Below are positions 49,094 through 60,610 of a stretch of DNA of 64,000 nt, one piece after another. Below the pieces are notes generated by a model that did not search any database, was not told where the DNA came from, and saw only the letters and a list, made by a program, of their open reading frames with translations. The translations under genes and the position numbers were made by a program. How positions within the stretch are numbered: the stretch's first letter is position 1; each line of letters begins with the position of its first letter. This DNA comes from Verrucomicrobiota bacterium (GTDB taxonomy: Bacteria; Verrucomicrobiota; Verrucomicrobiia; Limisphaerales; JAHDYP01). The DNA is taken from NCBI GenBank assembly GCA_023383055.1, contig JAHDYP010000009.1, positions 1 to 64,000 of the forward strand, read 5' to 3'.

Positions 49094-50068
49094 ATGAAAA
49101 CCAATCTGAATCGACGCCGTTTCATCTCGAGCTCGGTCATGGCCACGGCCGCAGCCGCCGGCTCCGGCAGCCTCACGGCCAACTCCAACGATCCCGGCGC
49201 CGCCGCCAGGACCGTGACGCCGGGCAGCAAGGGACATTTGCCCACCGGCAGGATCGGGAACCTGACCGTCAGCCGGTTGATCTCGGGCGGCAACCTGATC
49301 AGCGGCTGGGCGCACTCGCGCGACCTGCATTACGTTCCGTCGCTCATGCGCGCTTATAACACCGAGGAAAAGGTGATGGACACGCTGCAGTTGCTCGAGG
49401 AACACGGGGTCAATGCCATCATCGCCGACCCCGCCAAGAAACCGATGGCGATCTTCGGCCGGTATTGGAAGGAGCGGGGCGGTCGGATGCAGTGGATTGC
49501 CGAAGGCCACCCGGATTTGGACGATTGGCGAACCAACATTCAGGCTTCGATCGATTTCGGGGCGGCGGCGGTCTACGTGCAGGGCGTGATCGGCGACCGA
49601 TGGTACAACCAGGGCAAAATCGAATTGCTCGGCAAATGCGTCGAGTTCATCCGCTCCCAAAAGGTCCCCGCCGGGATCGGGGCGCACAAGCTCGAGGTGA
49701 TCGTCGAAGCCGAGAAGCTCGGCCTGGGTGCGGAGTTCTACGTCAAGACGCTGCATCACGGCAATTACTGGTCAGCCCGCCGGCCGGGGCAGGACTCGGA
49801 TGTGGTCGAAAACCGGGATGACAATTACTGGGAGATGACGCCGGATCGGACCATTGCCTTCATGCAGGAGATCGAGAAGCCGTGGATCGCGTTCAAAGTG
49901 CTGGCGGCGGGCGGGATCCGGCCGGAGTCCGGGTTCCGGTATGCGTTCGAGCACGGCGCGGATTTCATCTGCGTGGGTATGTTCGATTTTCAGGTGGAGC
50001 AGAACGTGGCCCTGGTCCGCAAGCTCGTCCCCGAATGGACGAATCGCTCACGCGATTGGATGGCGTAG
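49094..50068 (+). CDS. Tat-exported TIM-barrel-like protein
   Basis: A 324-residue protein with a twin-arginine signal (NLNRRRFISSSVMATAAAAG). The mature part starts like an aldo/keto-reductase relative (LPTGRIGNLTVSRLISGGNL) and continues with alternating strands and helices such as HGVNAIIADPAKKPMA, FGAAAVYVQGVIGDRW and PWIAFKVLAAGGIRP, consistent with a (beta/alpha)8 barrel. The aldo/keto-reductase catalytic Tyr/Lys pair is not obvious, so activity is unassigned. Homologues in Planctomycetota/Verrucomicrobiota are usually called hypothetical. It follows the rhodanese gene by 10 bp and is likely co-transcribed with it. Confidence 0.65.
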   Translation: MKTNLNRRRFISSSVMATAAAAGSGSLTANSNDPGAAARTVTPGSKGHLPTGRIGNLTVSRLISGGNLISGWAHSRDLHYVPSLMRAYNTEEKVMDTLQLLEEHGVNAIIADPAKKPMAIFGRYWKERGGRMQWIAEGHPDLDDWRTNIQASIDFGAAAVYVQGVIGDRWYNQGKIELLGKCVEFIRSQKVPAGIGAHKLEVIVEAEKLGLGAEFYVKTLHHGNYWSARRPGQDSDVVENRDDNYWEMTPDRTIAFMQEIEKPWIAFKVLAAGGIRPESGFRYAFEHGADFICVGMFDFQVEQNVALVRKLVPEWTNRSRDWMA

Positions 50069-50325
50069 GTGCCTCAACCTTTCCGTTGTGAGGCGTTCGA
50101 CTTTGAGGTCGGGTGCGCGTCGTAGTTGGCTGTGTCTCCACGTGGGTCCCGTTTTCCTGCTGGTTGATTATGAATCTCCCAACGCGGCTGGGAACGACCA
50201 ACGATCAGGGCGGGCATCGCGCTCCCTCTCCTCTCAACGGGGTGAGGGGTGTGCCAGCCTATCGCACTCGCCAGCCCGGATCCTCCCAGTTAATCATTCG
50301 CTGGTGAACCCCATCACCCGCACCA

Positions 50326-51654
50326 CTACGCCAGTTTCCACGGGGCGCGATAATCGCGGCCGAGCAAACGCGTGGCCTCAGCATCGCCCACGATGACTTC
50401 CTTCTCCGGATCCCACTTGAGCTTGCGTCCGACCATCATGCTGATGAGGCCGAGGTGACCCGGCACGGCCGAGCGATGGGCGGTCTCGACCGGCGTGATC
50501 GTCGGCTTCCGGGATTTCACGCAATCCAGGAAATTCCGGTGATGATTGCGTGATTCGTAGAGCTTGACCTTCCGGAGATCGTCGGGTAACCGCGTGAGAT
50601 CGTTCCACTCAGGATTGGAGGACTCGAATCCGCCGCGATCGACCCAGACCCAGCCGTCGGTGCCGATCCATTTCGTGCCGCCGCGGATGTCGGCGTGGCC
50701 GCCCGCCATGATCATGGTGACGTCGCCCGGGTACTTGAGCGTGACACGGTAATTGGTGCACGTGTTCCAGATGGCATCCTCGGGTGGGAACTCGCCTTTG
50801 CCTTCGATCTCGAGCGGGCCGGTACCATCGAAGTCGAGTCCCCAATGCGCGATGTCGCCGTGGTGCCCGATCCAGTCCAGCAGCTGGCCGCCGCCGGTGT
50901 TGTAGTGCCAGCGCCAGTTCATGTGCACGCGGGCTTCGATGTAAGGCATCATCCGGGAGGGCCCGATCCAGAAGTCGTAATCGAGGCGCGCGGGTGGATC
51001 GGTGACCTGTCGTTTGTCGCCGGTGCCCGCGAAATCGTGGTGGCCGCTGGGCAAGCCGACTTCGACGCGGCTGACTTTCCCAATGAGCCCGCTGCGGACG
51101 ATCTCGGCGGCTTTGTGGAAATTCGCGACCGACCGTTGCCAGGAACCGGTCTGCCAGATGCGTTGGTTGCGTTGGACGGCCTGAACGATGGCCTGCTGCT
51201 CGGCGATGGTGCGGGCGAGCGGTTTCTCGCCGTAGATGTCCTTTTTGTGGCTGGCCGCCTCGACGGCCGTGAGGGCGTGCCATTGGTCCGGCACCGCCAG
51301 CATGACGGCATCGATATCGTCGCGAGCCATGAGCTCGCGATAATCGTGGTAGGCTTTGCAGTCGCGGTTCTTGTAGTGGCCGTTGACCGCGTTCACCGCC
51401 TGTTCCAGATGCTCCTGGTCCAGATCGCAAGCCGCCACCACCTGGCAGTCCCGCTGGGCCATGAACGATCCGGTGTTGCCGGGGCCCATCATGCCCCAGC
51501 CGACCACGCCCATGGTGATCCGCTCGGACGGTGGCGTTTGGCCCGCCGCTCCCAGCACCCGGCTCGGCACGATCAGGGGCGTGGCGAGCGCGGCGCCGGT
51601 GGCGGCCAGGAACTGGCGGCGATTGAGATGCGATCGGGAGGAAAGTGTTTTCAT
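50326..51654 (-). CDS. Tat-exported Gfo/Idh/MocA family oxidoreductase
   Basis: A 442-residue protein with a Tat signal (LNRRQFLAATGAALATPLIV). The Rossmann motif is MGVVGWGMMGPG, and the catalytic EKP is present in IYGEKPLARTI. The substrate-domain segment WRWHYNTGGGQLLDWIGHHG is typical of the exported subgroup. The ATG at 51654 is the first in frame and places the RR at residues 12-13. The gene is not closely linked to others on its strand. Substrate unknown; sugar oxidation is the family expectation. It is the fourth of five such proteins in the window. Confidence 0.88.
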   Translation of the reverse strand: MKTLSSRSHLNRRQFLAATGAALATPLIVPSRVLGAAGQTPPSERITMGVVGWGMMGPGNTGSFMAQRDCQVVAACDLDQEHLEQAVNAVNGHYKNRDCKAYHDYRELMARDDIDAVMLAVPDQWHALTAVEAASHKKDIYGEKPLARTIAEQQAIVQAVQRNQRIWQTGSWQRSVANFHKAAEIVRSGLIGKVSRVEVGLPSGHHDFAGTGDKRQVTDPPARLDYDFWIGPSRMMPYIEARVHMNWRWHYNTGGGQLLDWIGHHGDIAHWGLDFDGTGPLEIEGKGEFPPEDAIWNTCTNYRVTLKYPGDVTMIMAGGHADIRGGTKWIGTDGWVWVDRGGFESSNPEWNDLTRLPDDLRKVKLYESRNHHRNFLDCVKSRKPTITPVETAHRSAVPGHLGLISMMVGRKLKWDPEKEVIVGDAEATRLLGRDYRAPWKLA

Positions 51655-51992
51655 GGGGTTGATTCTGGGCTTTCCGGCAGGATCTTCGAGCGAAAAAGAA
51701 GGCGGCGACGGCGATGAGAGTCACCTCGGGAATGGGTGGCGGCAGTCATTAAAACGCATCGAACGCGACTTCCCAGGGGTATCCGGACAACGTCCGCACC
51801 TCCGTCAGCCCGGTCGGCCGGGGACTACGACGCAGGCTGTGGCTCCGGGCGTTCGCGCAGAGCCGTGGCATGAGTTCCTGACCGAAGGCTAACAGGTCCG
51901 CGGTTTGGGGTCGGCGGTATATGGACTGCGGCGGCATCGACGCCGCTTTGGTTTCGATTCAAACGGCGAGTCGGCATCGGGCAGGTTACGCC

Positions 51993-52074
51993 ACGAAGTC
52001 AAAGCGCCGTCGCCTCCCGCGTCCGCGGGATCTGCCGACGCACTCCAAAGGCGTCGCCGGCTATTCCCGCTGTG
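51993..52074. repeat. 82-bp leader repeat, copy A
   Basis: This 82-bp sequence is about 90% identical to 54731-54812 and, like it, runs directly into a TCACGYY heptamer array. It contains a perfect 16-bp dyad TCCCGCGTCCGCGGGA (52015-52030) and a second hairpin with arms CGACGC/GCGTCG (52036-52056). Confidence 0.85.
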
Positions 52075-52172
52075 TCACGTTTCACGCCTCACGCCTCACG
52101 CCTCACGTTTCACGTTTCACGTTTCACGTCTCACGTTTCACGTCTCACGTTTCACGTCTCACGTTTCACGTC
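52075..52172. repeat. Heptamer tandem array TCACGYY, 14 units
   Basis: About 98 bp of TCACGTT, TCACGCC and TCACGTC 7-mers, with TTTCACG and TCTCACG alternating regularly in the right half. It begins exactly at the end of the 82-bp leader and ends 77 bp before the kinase remnant. Confidence 0.9.
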
Positions 52173-52248
52173 TCCTGGTGCAGCGCGAATTCCGTGATGC
52201 CGATGGTGCTGCCTCGGTTCCCAAATACACGGTAACTTCCCCGGCGGC

Positions 52249-52896
52249 ATGCCCGGTTCAGGGTCAGATCGCTCTGGACTGCCGGAATTCGCACGCTCTG
52301 GCCCAATCGCGGTGCGGACAGATCTCAATTCCTCCGACACCGCTGTTAGCCCGGTCGCTGCCGATTCTGCTCAAGCCAGCCTCTCCGCCCCACCGCCCCA
52401 GGTCCCCGATCATCAACTGCTCCGCAAGATCGGCGGGGGCAGCTACGGCGAAGTCTGGCTGGCGCGTAACACCCTGGGCACACTCCGCGCTATCAAGATT
52501 GTCTACCGCCACATCTTCGAAGACAACCGCCCCTTCGAACGCGAGTTCCGCGGGATCCAACGCTTCGAGCCACTTTCCCGCACGCACGAAGGTTTGGTGG
52601 ACATCCTCCAGGTCGGCAGTGCCCAGGACTATTTCTATTACGTGATGGAATTGGCGGACCCCATCGAAAATCCGAATTCCGAATCCCGAAATCCGAGGGA
52701 AATACGAAATCCTCAATCCCCAATCCCCAATGCCGAGCTGTGCGAGCGGATCGCCGATGGCCTGACGGCGGCACTCAGCCAGGTGCCCGGCTTGAAGTTG
52801 GCGCCACGGAAATGGGCTTACGCCCTGACGGACAAGGAACCCGACCCGCTGCGCTTCGCCAACGCCCGGCACCTCGACCAGTGGGTGACCACCTGA
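52249..52896 (+). pseudogene. Truncated Ser/Thr protein kinase remnant
   Basis: A 215-codon open frame beginning like a eukaryotic-type kinase. The glycine loop is KIGGGSYGEVWLAR (about 60-73), the ATP lysine is K83 in LRAIKIVYR, the alpha-C glutamate follows in FEREFRGI, and the hinge is FYYVMELAD. The homology stops at residue ~138, where a 70-bp heptamer array (52666-52735) encodes NPNSESRNPREIRNPQ. The remaining ~50 residues do not resemble a kinase; HRD, DFG and the whole C-lobe are absent. It therefore cannot be an active kinase. The first ~50 residues are disordered. The ATG at 52249 is the earliest plausible start. Confidence 0.75.
52666..52735. repeat. Heptamer tandem array (AATCCNN type), 10 units inside kinase remnant
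   Basis: Exactly 70 bp can be read as ten 7-mers (GAAAATC, CGAATTC, CGAATCC, CGAAATC, CGAGGGA, AATACGA, AATCCTC, AATCCCC, AATCCCC, AATGCCG). It sits at the hinge of the kinase remnant; because 70 is not a multiple of 3, its gain would shift the reading frame. Confidence 0.75.
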
Positions 52897-52946
52897 CCTC
52901 ACGAGATTGCCGTGTTGTCGGCAAAGAGAAACGCAGTCCCAATTCC

Positions 52947-53011
52947 TGCTCTTGATCCTGCTCTTGCTTGCTCTGCCGTGGGGATCAAGAGCAAGAGCAG
53001 GATCAAGAGCA
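52947..53011. repeat. Large inverted repeat of hexamer units
   Basis: 22-bp perfectly complementary arms (52947-52968 and 52990-53011) enclose a 21-bp loop. The arms are themselves made of 6-mers such as CTCTTG/ATCCTG and AGAGCA/GGATCA. It lies in the non-coding stretch after the kinase remnant. Confidence 0.8.
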
Positions 53012-53104
53012 AGACGTTGGGAACTGCATCTGCGACTGTTGTCTTCGCGAGCATGCCCCTTTGCTGAGGTCTGGACCATTCGGTTGTCGAGTACTGATGA
53101 GGGC

Positions 53105-53383
53105 ATGACCTTGAGCGCCGATCTCATCCGCATCGCCGGTGGTCGGCAGCAGTGGGCAGAGAAATTACCTTCCGACCCCACCAACTTGGTCGGTGCCCAA
53201 TTGAAGCTGGTTACGTCCCTCGCGGAAAGTCGCGGTCTCGTTTGGGATCGGGAACATCGCGCAGCGGTTCGCACGCGGCTCGAGAACGCCATCCGTGCTT
53301 ACGAATTGGTTCAGCGCGCGCGTCGGAGTTGGGGCGACCGGCGGGAGAACTTCACGACCCAGATTCGGTGCGATCTCCATTGA
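53105..53383 (+). other. Possible gene fragment
   Basis: An open stretch of 92 codons from an ATG at 53105 (MTLSADLIRIAGGRQQWAEK, later LENAIRAYELVQRARRSWGD) has protein-like helical composition but no family I recognise. Its end overlaps the fragment of a formylglycine-generating-enzyme-like gene on the other strand, so it is probably truncated too. It lies among other broken genes. Confidence 0.3.
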
Positions 53384-53697
53384 AATAACTCGGATTGTCT
53401 CCCATTACTGCCAGATACTCCCCCTGGGTCACCCCATACTTCCCCATCCAGAAGCCCTTTGTCAGCGTCACGCTTGTCTGGGGCCCCTCGTCTTCGCTTC
53501 GATCCTCCTCATCTTCCGGACTGCCCAAGGAACGTCCCCGGTGGAATCCAAACCCCAAAAGGGTCAGTCCGATAATTGAAGAAGTGACACCGTCGAAAGG
53601 GTGGCAGAGGGTGCGGCTCGTATGCCGCGCAAGCCTCGAATCGAGTTTTCCGGAGCCGTTTACCACTTGATGAGTCGGGGCGATCACGGGGAAGCAA
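53352..53697 (-). pseudogene. Formylglycine-generating-enzyme (SUMF1) domain fragment, frameshifted
   Basis: A piece of the N-terminal part of an FGE-sulfatase domain. One frame reads PFGVWIPPGTFLG. The adjacent frame continues LGSPEDEEDRSEDEGPQTSV, then TLTKGFWMGKYGVTQGEYLA and VMGDNPSYFNGD. The expected FLMGSPEDEE is interrupted near 53525, where two bases appear to be missing. The rest of the domain (about 200 residues, including the active-site cysteines) is absent, and the copy stops at RTESGS. In this phylum FGE domains often accompany Ser/Thr kinases such as the remnant just upstream. Confidence 0.75.
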
Positions 53698-53766
53698 TCT
53701 TCCGGGACGACCAGGACCGGATTCGGTTGCTGGAGACGTTCGGGGAGGCGTGCGAGAAGAACCGGG
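53622..53766 (+). pseudogene. REP-associated tyrosine transposase, 5' remnant
   Basis: The first 46 codons of a Y1/RAYT-type transposase: MPRKPRIEFSGAVYHLMSRG, then DHGEAIFRDDQDRIRLLETF, then GEACEK. This is the standard start of the verrucomicrobial family. The similarity ends at about 53759-53766, immediately before the complement of the toxin stop codon. The HxH catalytic motif and the catalytic tyrosine are missing. The 3' remnant lies at 54477-54702, on the other side of a toxin-antitoxin pair. Confidence 0.8.
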
Positions 53767-54120
53767 CTAAAGTGAGAGCACCGTGCGCACCGCCAGTTCC
53801 ACCCGCAGCAAATCCTTGGGTGACAGGTTGCCCCAGTATTCCATCAGGCGCTCCTTGGAAATCGTGAGGATTTGTTCGCACTTCACCCAACTCGTCATGC
53901 GCAGGCCGTTTTGAGAGTCAGGAGCGATTTCAACATGGGCGGCTACAGGGAGTCCTTTGGTGCTGAGGGTAAGCACGATCGTGTTCGGATAACGCGGATT
54001 CCGATTCGCGGCGTCGGTCTGAATGACGAGTGCCGGTCGCTTGCCGTGCTGTTCGGAACCACGCCCCGGGGACCAATCCACCAGCCAGATCTGACCGCGT
54101 TGAACCTCGGGTTGGCTCAT
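53767..54120 (-). CDS. MazF/PemK-family toxin (endoribonuclease)
   Basis: A 117-residue type II toxin. The CcdB/PemK fold signatures are RGQIWLVDWSPGRGSEQHGK, RPALVIQTDAAN, NTIVLTLSTKG and SWVKCEQILTISKERLM. Such toxins cleave mRNA at short sequences and are neutralised by the partner antitoxin. The gene overlaps the antitoxin stop by 4 bp (ATGA), the usual arrangement of a coupled operon with the antitoxin first. The pair is placed between two remnants of a transposase gene. It appears intact. Confidence 0.9.
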   Translation of the reverse strand: MSQPEVQRGQIWLVDWSPGRGSEQHGKRPALVIQTDAANRNPRYPNTIVLTLSTKGLPVAAHVEIAPDSQNGLRMTSWVKCEQILTISKERLMEYWGNLSPKDLLRVELAVRTVLSL

Positions 54121-54359
54121 GACGAAGTGGTGGCTTGCGTCTGGGCGGCGATGGCGAATTCTACGTCCGTCTCATCCGCTCCAGCCTCCGCGATGGCAGT
54201 GAAGTCGTCGTAGAGCCGTTTCTCTCGTTCCTGCTGATCCAGCAGAGCCAGACCATCCTGAAACAGACGGTTCAGGCTTTGTCGGCGGCGTTCGGCCAGG
54301 GCGGTGGCACGCTCGTAAGCCTCCGCCGGAAGTCGCAAGGTGAGCGTTTTAGCTGTCAT
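54117..54359 (-). CDS. Ribbon-helix-helix-type antitoxin of the MazF/PemK pair
   Basis: An 80-residue protein with a ribbon-helix-helix-like N-terminus (KTLTLRLPAEAYERATALAE, then RRRQSLNRLFQDGLALLDQQ), expected to dimerise and bind its own promoter, and an acidic C-terminus (EAGADETDVEFAIAA) likely to wrap the toxin. The ATG at 54357-54359 is chosen because the ribbon strand begins at once; a longer in-frame extension upstream is not protein-like. It is translated just before the toxin, with a 4-bp overlap. Autorepression of the pair is the family norm. Confidence 0.85.
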   Translation of the reverse strand: MTAKTLTLRLPAEAYERATALAERRRQSLNRLFQDGLALLDQQEREKRLYDDFTAIAEAGADETDVEFAIAAQTQATTSS

Positions 54360-54442
54360 CAGTGACGTTGTATATCGGCTGCATCGCCCGATGTCAATAG
54401 AGGTTGCTCTATCTGCAGCTGTGCGATTTGGGATGAGGGAGT

Positions 54443-54458
54443 ACAGGGTGACAGGTTC
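54443..54458 (-). repeat. Dispersed 16-bp motif, third copy
   Basis: The reverse complement of GAACCTGTCACCCTGT, also found as an inverted pair at 28686-28701 and 28886-28901. Here it lies between the antitoxin promoter and the 3' remnant of the transposase, close to the presumed junction of the insertion. Confidence 0.55.
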
Positions 54459-54476
54459 GCGGTTCGGGGTCGTTGG

Positions 54477-54702
54477 TAGGGAATCTTCGGATTGAGGTTT
54501 TTCGCGACCGGTTGCTGGAGGGGTTATAGGCAAGGTCCTGCAGGGGAAGCGGAAGGAGTCGCTGGGGAGCGAAGGGGTGCGTGAGCGGCTGCGGATGGGG
54601 CATCTGACGCAGGTGACGTGGGCAGTCGACAGGGTGCAGGGGGCGGCAGGAGGAGAGGTGGCCCGATGGCGCGATCGACTCGAACAGCAGGCGGATCGAT
54701 GA
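54477..54702 (+). pseudogene. REP-associated transposase, 3' remnant
   Basis: Two overlapping frames together match the C-terminus of the RAYT family. LRIEVFRDRLLEGL (54485-54526, ending at a TAG) continues after a frame change as LGSEGVRERLRMGHLTQVTW, then AVDRVQGAAGGEVARWRDRL, stopping at 54702. The phrase ERLRMGHLTQVTWAV corresponds to the RLAMGHYTRVTQAV block near the end of the family. The middle of the gene is replaced by the toxin-antitoxin pair. Confidence 0.65.
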
Positions 54703-54730
54703 GGGATTCTTCAATCATCGGACCCCTCTG

Positions 54731-54812
54731 ACGAAGTCATAGCGCCGTTGCCTCCCGCGTCCGCGGGATCTGCCGGCGCACTCCCAAAGCGTCGCCGGCT
54801 TTTCCCGTTGCG
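54731..54812. repeat. 82-bp leader repeat, copy B
   Basis: About 90% identical to 51993-52074, same length. The dyad TCCCGCGTCCGCGGGA recurs at 54753-54768. In the second hairpin one arm differs (CGGCGC), which still allows G-U pairing. It leads directly into a heptamer array. Confidence 0.85.
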
Positions 54813-54861
54813 TCACGCTTCACGTTTCACGCTTCACGCCTCACGCTTCACGCTTCACGCC

Positions 54862-54863
<2 letters not shown>
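54813..54863. repeat. Heptamer tandem array TCACGYY, ~7 units
   Basis: About 51 bp of TCACGCT, TCACGTT and TCACGCC units following the 82-bp leader. The final bases TCA overlap the stop codon (complement of 54862-54864) of the Gfo/Idh/MocA gene, so the array abuts or has invaded its 3' end. Confidence 0.85.
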
Positions 54864-58710
<3,847 letters not shown>

Positions 58711-59073
58711 CTCAGATCGGGAGTGGATTGGACATTTAACGAGGTGACAGCGTGCGTTTCAAAATGGCGGACACCGAACGTGGCTTCTCAGGACCGCGAG
58801 GCTCCTGCCGCGCAGTCATGCCCGTAGGCTGACCAGGCATTCGAACTCTCTAAGCAATTGGAGGCACGCTGGCACCCTGCGCGATCCACATTTGCTGCGG
58901 GCCGAGAGATCCGCGTTCGACCGGCAGTTTGGATCGCAATCAAACCCGCTTCCGCCGGTCTCTGCGTCTCTTTGCCGTTGAATGACTTTCCCCGACCTCG
59001 TACATTCGTCTCCGATGCTCACCCTCTCTGCCAGCCGTTCAAGCTCACCGTTGAGCACAATCAACATTACACA
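58711..59073. other. Intergenic region of 363 bp
   Basis: No gene or structure I can support. Base composition is less GC-rich than the surroundings, like the second half of ligA. An open frame from 58858 that enters the small SWIM gene has no protein-like leader. Confidence 0.5.
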
Positions 59074-59406
59074 ATGGAAACACGTGACTTTCTCGTTCAA
59101 GGATCCGCACAAGAACCTTACAAGGTGACCTTCAGAAAGGATGGCAGCAACCTTAGGGCGTACTGCACCTGTCCGGCGGGGGAGAATGGCATGTACTGCA
59201 AACACCGGTTCAACATCCTCGAAGGATCAGACAAAGGCATTGTCAGTCCGAATGGAGCTGATGTTCAGGTCGTTGCGTCGTGGCTTGCAGGCACCGATGT
59301 GGAAGCTGCCATGAGGGCCGTCAGAGAGATCGAGAAAGAGGAGGCGAGAGTCAAGAGCCTGCTTATTCTTGCGAAAAGGGCGCTCGCCCGAGCGATGTTG
59401 AGCTGA
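59074..59406 (+). CDS. Small SWIM-type zinc-finger protein
   Basis: A 110-residue protein with the SWIM zinc pattern C31-T-C33-PAGENGMY-C42-K-H44. It is preceded by a short beta segment (DFLVQGSAQEPYKVTFRKDG) and followed by a helical C-terminus (VREIEKEEARVKSLLILAKR). The zinc site probably binds DNA or protein. The ATG at 59074 fits the domain start. Unlike the larger SWIM protein at 29 kb, it has no helicase neighbour; the nearest gene is ligA, 363 bp upstream in a composition-matched tract, so it may have been acquired together with the ligase 3' half. Confidence 0.7.
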   Translation: METRDFLVQGSAQEPYKVTFRKDGSNLRAYCTCPAGENGMYCKHRFNILEGSDKGIVSPNGADVQVVASWLAGTDVEAAMRAVREIEKEEARVKSLLILAKRALARAMLS

Positions 59407-59715
59407 TCCAGAGCCATTGCTTGATGAGGCGATTGCCCAACCCAACTTTGAAGAAGAACTGCCGCCCTGCTACTCAGCTCGATGCCTGGGGTCAATTTGG
59501 ACGTGCTGTTCACGCCCAAGCTTGCCTTTCGGGTGGCAATCGCTCACCTCAGAGTTGTTCGAGCGACAACGCCCGTCTTCTTTACCGTGCCGCTTCCGTC
59601 GTGGACAGCGCCGTGGGAAAGAGGTAGCGTCTCGACAATCCCGGGTCCTGGCCACTGGCGCTCGCCCCAGCGGGGTGCGCCAAAGTCCAGGCATGGCCGA
59701 AAGCGAAGTCAGCCT
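59407..59715. other. Intergenic region of 309 bp with a hairpin
   Basis: No gene is supported. A hairpin at 59656-59682 is the only structure noted; it lies 33 bp upstream of the prepilin-like gene. Confidence 0.5.
59656..59682 (+). promoter_or_regulatory. Possible 5'-leader hairpin
   Basis: Arms TGGCGC/GCGCCA continue after a small internal loop into CCCC/GGGG around the loop AGC. It would lie in the 5' leader of the prepilin-like transcript. A regulatory role is not shown. Confidence 0.3.
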
Positions 59716-60567
<852 letters not shown>

Positions 60568-60610
60568 TCGATCGTTCGGCTCGAAATCGCGCTCGCGCGT
60601 TGACGGTGTC

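Larger units (their letters stand above)
51655..52248. other. Intergenic region of ~590 bp with dispersed-repeat sequence
   Basis: No gene is supported. The right half contains a repeat-like block starting near 51920, an 82-bp leader (51993-52074) and a heptamer array (52075-52172), listed separately. The left part (51655-51900) shows nothing beyond the upstream region of the minus-strand Gfo gene. Confidence 0.6.
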
